Shown here one piece after another: positions 11,901-23,900 of a DNA stretch of 64,000 bases. A program made the translations under genes and the position numbers. The notes under the pieces are model-generated. The model was not told the DNA's origin. It made no database searches and was given only the letters and a program-made list of their open reading frames with translations. Where the stretch lies: positions 6,208,001 through 6,272,000 of the forward strand of contig NC_058190.1 of assembly GCF_907165205.1 (NCBI RefSeq). Direction: 5' to 3'. The stretch's first letter is position 1; each line of letters opens with the position of its first letter. Origin of the DNA: Coccinella septempunctata (lineage: Eukaryota > Arthropoda > Insecta > Coleoptera > Coccinellidae).

Positions 11901-14900
11901 GTAGATCATTTTGGTTGTCACATCTACATTTCACGTCGACCATTTTTGATAGGTACTCAATATGGGTGCCATCTCTGGGATTTGAGAAGGAATATCGAAT
12001 TGGATCTCGTTACCTGCCAGATGGCGCTGTGTTATGATAATACTTTCAAGCATCTACTAGCATAGTTTCTATTAATTAGATCGTTTTCCATTGAGATGGG
12101 AGTTGTGTGACTCTATGACGTCAAAGAATAAGATCGAAAAATGGTTTTTCTGGCCCACGAGTATAATTTAATATTTCACGCTCGTTGAACAATATCCTCT
12201 AATACCTACGTAATGATACGTAGGAAGTTTTCCCAAAAAGAATCAACTCAAGGCTCTTAAATGATTGTATACTTACTTCAATGGGAACATACGAAGACCC
12301 TTATCCATGCCTGGGGTGTATGATAAGAATGCAGCAAGAGCAGTTTCGAAGATGAGACCAAAGTTCAATGCCCAGTTTCTCATTCCCTGATGGATCAGCG
12401 AATTACGTCGAGTTTTGCAAATGATCAAATCGGCCCATTGTACGACAACAATTGAAACGAAGAATGCAGTGTGGCAGGTGTATTCCAAGGTTTTTCTGTC
12501 TCGATAAGTCTGAAATGCATATTAGTTTTTAAACTGGTCCATAAAATGGACGTTTTCACAATGACAACATTGCATTTATGCTATAGAATTGTTCTTAAAA
12601 TACAACCTGAATTTATTAGAAATACTGAAGTACAGAAGCTATGCATTGGCTTAGAGCTAGTCTAGGACTGATAAGGTGTACTCGATGACTGTATAAAGGA
12701 GTACTAAGTAATAGAGAATGAATGAGATAAAGTTATGTTACATAAAATGAAGACTTACCCATTCCTGACCATACGAATCTGTTAGATCGTTGATAGCCTT
12801 GGAGTCCCACTGCTTACGGATTCCGAATAATTTCGTTGGCAGAAAACCATTTTCAGCCATTATGACGAAGTAAACGAAGAACCCGGCCGCAGCTTGAATC
12901 ATACCAATCTGTCCATAAGCCATGGAGATCAGCCTATACGTATAAAACAAATCAGTATCTGCCCCACATACAGGTATATGCAACAATGACTTCGAAAGAT
13001 GATTTCAACTTTTAAGTGCAAATTTCAGAAGCCATTGTGATACTTACACCGATTCCACAAACATGCTGGTAAGTTTAGTTTATCATGCAAATATTTACAA
13101 CTACTAATATTTTACCCTTTGTGGTGGATTAAATGTACAATTGACATCAATCAGCAGCTGTTGGTGTGGAATAAATACAGACAAACATCGACATTCAGTT
13201 TAAAACACTTCTGAAGCGTTTCTTCTGCTTATATGTGGGAAGAGGAAGTTTGGAATGATGCCGGGAAATGAATTCTCAATTATTATGAATGGGTTTCTTT
13301 GGGTTCAATCAGAATATATGATATTATTCGTCTGAAAATAAACTTTCCATATATTTCAATGTGAAAGGACAAACTGCAAACTAAAATAATTCAGAAGACA
13401 CATCGATGAAGAGAACAGTTTGGCATGAGATGAAGTTCATCTAGGAAAATTTATTCCTGAAAATTAACACAGTGTGAAGAAACATATACTAAGTGGAAAA
13501 TCTCATGCACATCAGTTTTTACTCCTCTACACATTTTTCAATCGGAAATTCTTCTAAAATACAGAATGTCCGAAAACTTGAAATCCGAACACTGACTTCA
13601 ATTAAATGTTAAGGTTTCAAGTTCAATCATGACTGCGGACAAACTGCACAACACAGTTCTAGTTCACTAATGCCCATACAAGAAAATCTAGGCATTCTTT
13701 CGTTAAACATAGCAGTAACATTTTTCTAAATTGCAGTGCTTCCACTAGGCTATATACACTTCACAAACTGTACCTCGGCAAAATTACTCAAGATGACTAC
13801 TATATAACATCGAATGGCCAATGGTGGACGAAAAATGGGTTGGCGGTTTTCTTTCTAGATTTTTTTTCAATGTTCATTTTGGTTGTACTTTAATATACTT
13901 CTATACGGCGGATGAAGTAAATTTGGTTCATTTTGGTCAGAAGTTCAACTCAGAATAAACATAAGAGAATAATATGTCGAGTGAATTTATACTGTGATGT
14001 TTACATAGTTATATTGAAATATTCATTTGTAATATTATGAATAATGAGAAATAAAGTGGATTGCTTAGTGTTTTCAACAAGTAAAGATAAAAAAATCTGA
14101 GAATGATGAGCCAATATTCTGATTTACTACTTCGATCTAAACATGTACGTATGAGTATATGTAAAAAAAATTTCAACCTCCAACTATCAATTTTCACTAT
14201 GTGATCCTTTTTATACGATATTAAGTATTGTTTGTATTCTTCAATTTAGAAATTTCAATGCGTGATTTTCGCGAATTGATCGACTGAAACTATTTTCGAC
14301 CAGAATATTTTGACATAATTTATCAATTCATCAAGTTCATTATTTCCAATCATATAATCATTACTCTTTTGTAAGCACGAAACTAGAAATCCCCCATTAA
14401 ATTTCACAATTAATACATAAGAAGACATATTTGTCGGTTTAGATACATCAGATACATCGATGAAATAAACTATTGATTACCAAAAGCTAACTTTCAGTTC
14501 TCGAATTTCGGAGAATGAAATCCGAAAAATAAGTTGATCAAGAAAAAATTGACTAAAATTCTTATACCTGTAAGAAGACTGCATTAATTTCCAAAATATT
14601 CACCAACGAAAAGAACTGCAACTACTATAAGAAGTGACAAAAACATGACAAACTACAATAGATGAAAGATATATATTATATATTGTATAAACGGATTGGT
14701 TATTTCGCAATTGCAAATCCTCTGGCAAAAAATAAGCCAAATAAATTCATTAGTCACTTTTCATTTCTTTTTTCAGCAGGCATGAAATCTAGGTATCTAG
14801 AAATAAAAAATCCATCTAAGTATGATAACTCCGCCGAATTTGTTGAATAGGTACCCCCAAATGAATTCTCTTCAGGCACTGTAAAATTTTTGAAGCAAGT

Positions 14901-17900
14901 TTAATTTTTAAATTTACTAAAACGTGTTTATCGTCATACGAATTGAAGGATTGTCAATAACTCATGAACAATTTTACTCTTTTCATCTTTTTCATCATCA
15001 TCATTGAGGAAAAATTTACAGAGAGAATAATCTTACTCTGTGATCATATGTCATCGAGAAGATACTGGCATTTTCTACAAAAGAGTAAATATCGAAGATA
15101 TGATTTTGTTCGTTCTATTTTACTTATTAATTATGACGCACACGAACTGTTCACGAGTTTCGTAAATTTTCTGTTTGCAGCTCTCTACCCTTTTTATTGA
15201 TATACCCTGTAGATCGCCAGTATCACTCGTGTCAACTTTCGACCAACTACTTTGATATCGATTGGAAATAATGAACATGTCTACCAAAACTTCAACGATT
15301 CTCTGTCCTCTATATTAAATTTCTCGACGAACTTCTAGAATTTTTAAACACGGAAAAGTAGTTTGTCATTTTTGTAATTGATCGTTCGCATATGAACAGT
15401 GAGTCTCCCAACTTGGAATGAATTCAGTAAATCAGACAGTTGCTTTAATGTAAATATGCTAGGTTTATTCCATTAGTATTGAATTGAATTGCGCTATTTT
15501 CGAAACAAAAAAATGTTATACAGCGTGTCCAAAATTTGAGATACGTCGCCGTCGGTAATATTTTTAAATGGTAATTCTAATTTTTTATGAGTATACTTGA
15601 AGGCTATATATCGAGTTACAAATGCGCACCAAATATGAAACTCTTACTCCATGTTGTTTAAAAAATATTCAGCAATCATCAACTGATTCGAAAATGAAGG
15701 AATCTTCTCCAATATAATGAAATAATTCAGGCAGATTAATAATGGAATGTCAACAGATATTTGTTTATAATTTTTTGTCAATCAAGTAGGGAGAGCGAAG
15801 ATCAACGAGAATCAGTTCAACTTATCTAATGTTATTCAAACCTATAATTGCTCATATTTTGCATTTCACAAGATCCTATTCATTATTTCACCTGACCAGG
15901 TTTTACTTGGGATGCAATGTTGAAACATGCAAAACAAGAATTGTCGAGCGAGGAATTCGTGGTGGTCTGAGTCAAGTTTGTGGAAAACGACGAGCTCACG
16001 TCAACAATAAGCACCTCCCCTATTATGAGTCCATTAAGCCAACAAATTACTTCATGTACTTCATTGCTAACAATCAGTATGGCTGGGCAATGTCGCAGCA
16101 GATATGGAGGATATCAATGGACTGACACAAATATCGTCACCCAAACTCCAGATGATGATTCAGAAGTGTATATTTCAAAAGTCGATGTCAAATATCCTAG
16201 AGAATTATATGATATTCATAAAGATTTGCCGTTCTGTTCTGAAACTCAATCGCCTTGTAATGCTTCTCACCAAAATGGCTATACTACAACCCAAGAGAAG
16301 AAGTTTATCATTCACTATTTGATTCAATCAACTAAACATGTATATCTGATCAAAATCAACAGCGTAATTTGAAACAATAATCGACCTGTCCTAGCATATT
16401 AACAACAAAAAAACTGTCCCTGATTTACCGAATTTTTAAACTCCCAACCTGTTCAGTTTTCTTTGTGGGTTTTCTCTTATTTTTACGCTGAGTGTTGTAA
16501 TTTGATCACGAATGAGAAGTTCCTTCATTTCTGCGTGCCGAGGTAGAATTGTGGTGCAGTTTGGGCCGAAATGGCAAGTTTGTCGACCCACCTGCGGTTC
16601 ACAAGATTGTCCGTATATGGATCACGCGGCTGGCGTTTCATTATGTCGGACTCCGGGGCTTCGTAAGCCAGAGAAATAGCAGGCACCTACACAGTGGCCA
16701 GCGGCACAAGTTATTAGTGAGAAAACTACATGCACAAGTAGAATAATGATAAAAATATCTTTATCAATAGTGTGTAGAGGGTAGAGTCAGTCAAAGGAAG
16801 TATATAGGAGAGATTTGTATTCAGTTCTGCAGTTAAATAAGCAGTGCAAGATGAATGATGTGCTGATGGTACTATACCTACAATATACATATATTACAAA
16901 ACAACATAATTATCAATCCCACATGTTTGTGCTCTATCACAGGACCACTTATTTTATGCACACTTGACAGTAAATACTAATTTTCAATTTAAAGGTGAAG
17001 CTCAGGTCAATGCCTCAAAAGAGTAGTCCGAAAAACAAAATATTAAATATTGAATCGATGTGGCCGATACTCGATGAAAATGTGGGTAAATTACATTATT
17101 TCTTCCCGAATAAGTTTTACATATTTCACTATCACAATAGCATCTTCAGCTGTAAGAAAATCCTCACTAACTGAAGATGCTATTGTGATAGCGAATTATA
17201 TTAAACTTATTCTAGTGAAAATCAAGTCATTTTTTAATTTGAAATATTAAGGCCAACCTTCTTTAAGGAGAGCTAGAAAGTTAAACTCGCCTTAGGTTCT
17301 ACCCACTAGACTTGCTTTTAAGAAGTGAAAACATGTGAAACATTTTCAATTTTACGCTTTTTTTTGGTATTCTGTTTCGAGGTCTGCTATTTCAGCTTAT
17401 TATTCAGTGAATAACATTGAGCCCATAGGAAAACAACGCCACTTGATTTGGTTCTACCAGAAATAACAAAATTTATATGGCCTAACGGGGTGAAAAATGG
17501 ATGTTTGAAAATAGTTTTGATTGTAGCAATTGATAATAACTGTAGTTTAAAAGTTACAATGAAGTCAACAGTAGCCAGAATTATAATTCATTTTCTCCAG
17601 GCGGCATTAAATTATGTTGATGTGTGAATTAAATTGGAATTTCCAATAATGAACAAAATGATTTCTTCAGAATTATCACATTTGGAAAAACCATAAGAAA
17701 CTGAAAGAGTATAGATAGTTGAGGTTTCCTTGAAATATAACGTAAAATTGAAACTGCTATTCGTTGTATTTTTTAATTATATTAGTTTTGGGAGTGTACG
17801 TATTATATTTTCTAAATGTTTGTTTCGATTGAGAATTTTGTTCAATATTGTTTATATTTGTTTTATATGCATATATAACTCCTCATACGTATTCATCGCA

Positions 17901-20900
17901 TAGACACAAAAAAGAAACAAAATACACATATAAACTATTTGATATGAAAGTAATCAATAAAGGAAAATAAAAATATATTGATAAGGTATTTGAAAATATA
18001 TAAGAAATAGAAATTTCCACGGGTAGGGAAAATCATACCCAACATATAACATTGCAACGCAATTTTGATATTACTGAAAAATGTATAATCTTTGTTTTTA
18101 CATAAGAATGATTTAATTAATTTTCTGAATTGATGAGTTTATGATCTCAACCAAATTTCTGACATCTTTAGGATAAGATGTGATTTGCGAAAAAATTATT
18201 AGGCTTCTGCACATACAACAACGTATTGAGTAGCCAGTATTGAATCTTGAATACTATAAAAAATGGAGAAAATAATAGAGTATGCGCAACTTTTGACGGG
18301 ACTAAATCTCTAGAAATATTTATTCGTATTAGCATATCATTTAATTATCTTTGGTTCAAATTTTGGTCGAGACAAATAACAGTTACAACAGAATTCCTCT
18401 TCGAGTAGTTACACAGTGATAGAAAGATGTGTAAAACCAAGTGAATTTCTGCGGAATCATTACAAATATCGGAATGAAATTTGAAAATAGCCATCACTCA
18501 TTACCATAAGTTGTGTATTTGTTTTTAATTTTTTTAATAATTTTAAACTCTCGGTTCATAAGTAATGTCGATTTTGAAATGTGTGCACCGTGTACATCAT
18601 TTTAGTTTCGAATGAACCATTTCTTTTCATAATAATCTATAGAGGCCTTTTTCCAAAAGATATATCATAATCAAACAAAACTAAGTGAATTACAAAAGAG
18701 TGAAATAAAATATGAGTACTCTGTAAACCGAAACTAATCCTAATACGTTGGTATTATTATTGACGCAATATATTATTATCTATATCCAACTTAGATAGAA
18801 TACCCATTGTGTGAGTAAATAATTCAATCGAAGAGTACCAAAAGACTTTTATCTCACAAAAAAAAAGATGAGATAAAAGACTTTTGGTACTCTTATTCGA
18901 TTGATTTTTTATCTATATCCATTCTCCAAATTTCATTTCGCCCTCTAACAATTCCGAAAAAATTCACTCGGTCTCACACTCTTCACTAATTTTAATTCTT
19001 TTCACAATTGCTTATTTCAGGAAGCATGCAACCTTTCGAATAAGCTGAACATTTCATTCCTTTTCAATCAGATAGGAGGAAAACAAAGAAACTAGACAGA
19101 TCGCAATCCAATCTTAAGCACGTTAAGCATAGAGAGAAACAAAATAGGATAAGACGGAAAATAAAAATAAATAACACAAAACGTTGGTTACACAGGGACA
19201 ACATCAAGTGACGGGAAAGCAGAAGTTCGCGTTTTCTCGGTGTTTTACACTCGGTTCCAAATGGATTTACAGCAGTAAAATTTGCAAAACCTTTTTTTCG
19301 CCTGTTTCATTACCTTTCGTTGACCAGTTTATCATTGAAAGGATTTCTGGGACGTCGCTTCATGATATCGGACTCTGCCTCCTCGTATGCCAGGGATATG
19401 GCGGGGACCTGAGCTCGGCCAAATAAACACATATCAAAACAAAAGTATGACAAAATGAATAACCATGTAATGATGGGGCCACACAAACATGCCTGCACTG
19501 CTCCTTGACTTGTCGGTCTGACTATCTTAAATTGTAATCGGCATGATGAACTTATGATTTTACTCTACCTTTTTCTCTTATGTTGTGCTTCTAGTAAAGC
19601 AAAGAAAAGACCACGACAAAGAGAACAGAATATGAAGGGCTACGGCTCTTCCTTCGAGAGTTGTTAACATAGCATTTGTAATTTCATTTTTCCCATAATA
19701 TATCCCATTAACTTATGAAGAGTTGAGTTTCAACCGAAGGTATATAGCCTAGCCTTGAAATTGATATCCAATTTTTTTTGCACTCTAGGAAAAATAACTG
19801 GTCCTTATACGGGATCTTTGTGGAAGGATCTTGTTATAACGAATACTGATCCTGGAATTCAGAAATGGACAGTCGGTCCAAACATTGTATTCTCAAATTT
19901 CATCTGTTCACAAAACCGCGAAGGTAACCTAAACTTGCAAAATAGGAATATTTCGACGCCAACTGCGATACAACAATTCTTTAAAAACTCTGCAGACTAA
20001 TTTCATAATTTGATATACCGACTTTGTGTGTATTCAACTTGATATGATGAAAGTCCAAGAATATTTTGATTAGTATTTTCATTACTCTAATCTCACTTCG
20101 ATGATAGATGATATTCCATCTCCTCTAGAAATGGTCTTTTCGTTACTTCCTAAGAATATCTATAATCTGCCTCATTGAAAACTCCAGAGAGCTCCAAGAG
20201 TTTCAGTAAGGTGCCTGATAAATGAACCACAATGGCTTGGCGTATGTAACAAAAGCAAGCAAAATTCTTAAACTGGTTTTCTCTAAAATTAGACTAACAG
20301 TCGAGCTAGCTGTGCTAAGCAAGGCAAAACTACCCAATTGCGTGAAAAAGGATAGGAAATCGTGTTTGTGTGTTTATGTCTGATAAGATTATTGGCAACC
20401 ATTATAAATTATTATATTGTCATCTATTCCAAAAATCAATTATTTCCGTCATCATCACCTTGTTAACTATCTACTGTCTTTTATATATGTAAATATATAT
20501 ACAATAATCATTAGTTATTCCATGTTAATATTTTCAAACGCTATTAACCCATGCATGCAATTTTTTCGAAACCTCAGCCTCCAGAGCACACCGAAATACC
20601 CAGATGTTATTGAATTCTGTACAAAATTAGTTATTAGTATGACCACTTTGAAATTGAAAATAAAAAACTGCACCTAGAATTGACCAATTTATCATGAATT
20701 GGATCCCTTGGTGGTCTCTTCATAATATCTGATTCTGCTTCTTCGTAAGCCAATGAAATGGCTGGTACCTAAATGAAATCAATCAAAAATTGCACAGTTT
20801 AAAATTTGAACTAAAAACTTTGTTATAAGTATTTGTAAATTTCTTGTCAAAAATAGCAGAATTATGATCAGGTCTATAATCCTTGGAAAACATTTATATT

Positions 20901-23900
20901 TATTGGATCAGATATTCAGATTTCCCTTTAGAAATTTATCTTTGAATGCAAAAATCATCTTCACTTGGTGCTAGCGTTTTGCGTGATATTTTCCTGAAAA
21001 TTCACCAACTCATTTCTGTTATCATCAAAAACTTACGGACATAGAATTCTAAGATCTAATCAATAAGCATTATATTCTCTAATTTATACTATTCTACTAG
21101 AAATAGTTCATCAATCTGACGATGAAGATATTTGAATGAAGATAACAGAAATAAATCTAATCCTGTAAGATATTCTGAAACAAAGCAGAGCAAAAGATAT
21201 AAGATTTGGAAAATAGCAAAGACTGAAAGGTTGAAAAATCACGTACCTTCTCAGGGATGTTTCTCTTTTATATTTCGAATCAAATTTTTCTATCTACATA
21301 TATAACAGGTGTCTACAAAACTTCAACTACAGTTCTGGAAAAGCTGAAATAATACCTATTTCAGCTTCCGAGCAGAACAGACGTTGAAGATCATAGACAT
21401 CGGTTATAAAAACGAATGAAAGTCCGAGCCTACATATGTGCACAGATTCTGAATTTACTGATGAAATTTCAATCTACATGCAAGTTTCAGTAATTTTTTA
21501 TTTTTAGTACCTTTCGTTTACTAATTTATCGTTATATGGATCACGAGGTCGACGTTTCATTATGTCTGACTCAGCTTTTTCGTAAGCCAGTGATATGGCA
21601 GGTACCTTCACAATCAAACTATATCAATATCATCATAAATGCTATTCAAATAATAAGATATACTTCTGAGGCCTGATTACAGGGAAAATCAACTGTGTTC
21701 TGAGAATATTCTGCTTTCAGTAGGTATATTTCTTCAGTATATATGTGTAGTCACACAATATTTGGTAGGATGAATACAATTTCTGATTTATATTAGCAAA
21801 TGTTTTTTATCTGAATTATTTTGTATGGTTCATTTCAAATATTGGATTGATCTGGTCTTCAAACTAGATAAGGAATTACATGATTTTCAGAGAGATGTGT
21901 TATTTATTTAACCTCTGTATGTGTTTCGCTATCACTATTGCTTCTTCAGGTGGGTGAGGGTAAACTAAGTTATTGGGTTATGCAAATGAAAAGATATATT
22001 CTAGAGAGCGGTAATGGTAGTTTCCACAGGTTATGAGCTATTTTCCTAAATTTCAAAATATATGTCATTAAAAATCCATATCACCTCAAATATACTGACA
22101 ACTATTTTTTTTTTTAAATTCAACATATCCCATTTTGTCTGTATTCACTAACGAGAATTCTGATGTCAGAAGTGCTTTCTTAAAAAACATTCTACGTTAT
22201 TTTCACAATCCGGCAACGCCGATCGAGTCACTAGTGGTCATAAAAGGTTTCTGATCACCATAGACTTAATACATATTCTGTATGGTGATCACATTTGACA
22301 AGAAAACCAAACAATGATAATAAATGTCCGTTATTATTGATGCTACGAATTCGGTGAAATGGGCAAACTGGTAGCATTCTTAATTGCCTTCCCGATACCG
22401 AAAACAAACAAGAAATTGACAGTTGCGTTTTCAAAATATTTCATAAAATTATATTTTTTTAAACTCTATATTTCATCAATGCATTTCGATTCGTTATAAC
22501 ATTCTCAACAACAAAGCTCCTATCAACCTTTCTTCCTGAAGTTGAAAATGAGCGACTTATGCGGAAATATTTATTTTATTCACTAGGACAAAATTTTGGT
22601 CCTTATATTTGTGAGTAAGGGTCCGTTGAATTTTTAAAGATTTTCAAATCCTCATACGAGGGCTTATGAATAAGGGCAAAATAATGTTAATTATATACGA
22701 ATTATACAATGTGAGAAATTGGTTTCGTTATCTGATTCTAATTCCATTGTGAATGGAATGCATGAATTGAATTGATAAACTGAAAGAATTGATTCAACTA
22801 ATGATCAGTAAAATAGAACATATTGATTTCTTGACATATTTTATTTTTCGTGGTTTTGTTTGTTCACAAAAATAAAAATTTGAAATATGATAAAAGTTGC
22901 ATATGGAATATAAAACTGTATGTTCAGAGGTGTTTCATAAAGAGTGGTGACAAAAATTGATTAAATACCAATATCTCAAGAACGAGATATGACTTTGCAG
23001 TTTTGACAGGTCAATAAGTATTAGAGTTGGAGAATTGCATTTAAAAAAAAATCAAAAATATAATAATAATAATAAATAATAATAATAATAGTGCTACATA
23101 ACTTTTTTGGAATTGAATTATTCGATATGTTGTTGTTATCTGTTTCTGATATCTAAGTTGAATTCAACGTTGAGTTAATGGTCATATTTACTGAGGTAAC
23201 GTTGTGTTTTTTTCACTACTTAAAATAAGGTGATATGGAAAAATTACCTAATCAAATGTTGTGAAAGAGAAAGAGTAGTTAGTTTAAAATTTCAGGACTT
23301 CTTTCCAACAACAATTAGGATATATTTTGTGTAGAACGAAATTATATTTTGATATATTGCGCCATCAAGTGGAAAACTACGAGTTTGTCATATTTTCAAC
23401 CTGACGTTATAGGACATACGGTTTCAGAGATACGGCAGTCGCCACCCTCAATAAATCACTCGGTGTATACATATTTCTGAATATATCTTTAAGATCTGAA
23501 TGAAGGCACTGGTTTTCCATGTCACGAAAAAATTATTTTCCCTTAAGCATAAAGAGCCAGTTGGTTTTCTATATATTGTCGACGACCCCTCAGATTTCAC
23601 CCTGATATATTATTGCTTAGAAATGGAATTGCTTTATTATATTTTTTTTTTCGTTTGTAGGTACATATAACTGAAATAACCCACTCCCACGTGTAATGGT
23701 TGAATACCTCATCGTAATGAAAATCCTGTAATTCACTTTTGCATCCATTTCATCCTTTATGCGAATTAAAAATTATGATTTTGGAGACAGAAATATACCC
23801 GCTGGTAGCATAAAATGTCAACGATTCATTACGGTAAAATTTCCAACTCACCATGTCAGTTCCAAGATCAATGCAGAGAATGGTAACAGTACCAAGAGGC

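Larger units (their letters stand above)
8942..12276 (-). other. Intron of Na+/K+-ATPase alpha with two MITEs and a coding-like relic
   Basis: It holds a short fold-back (9213-9300), a TIR element (9295-9732), a broken coding segment on the + strand (9795-10182) and a long T/C-rich stretch (10200-11800) without coding signal. A small perfect palindrome CCTACGTA/TACGTAGG lies near 12206-12225. Confidence 0.6.
16687..19313 (-). other. Intron between alternative exons C and D
   Basis: 2627 bp, AT-rich, non-coding. It carries the two strong inverted repeats at 17108-17212 and 18825-18903, listed separately. Confidence 0.7.
21606..23851 (-). other. Intron upstream of alternative exon A
   Basis: 2246 bp. 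It contains the CTGAAGA-type block at 21925-21949 (minus strand), an 11-bp stem at 22252-22291 (TGATCACCATA/TATGGTGATCA) and a TAA microsatellite at 23060-23091. No coding signal. Confidence 0.6.

Noticed and set aside
16549..16746. 65-residue plus-strand frame
   Set aside because: It overlaps alternative exon D on the opposite strand and has no independent support.
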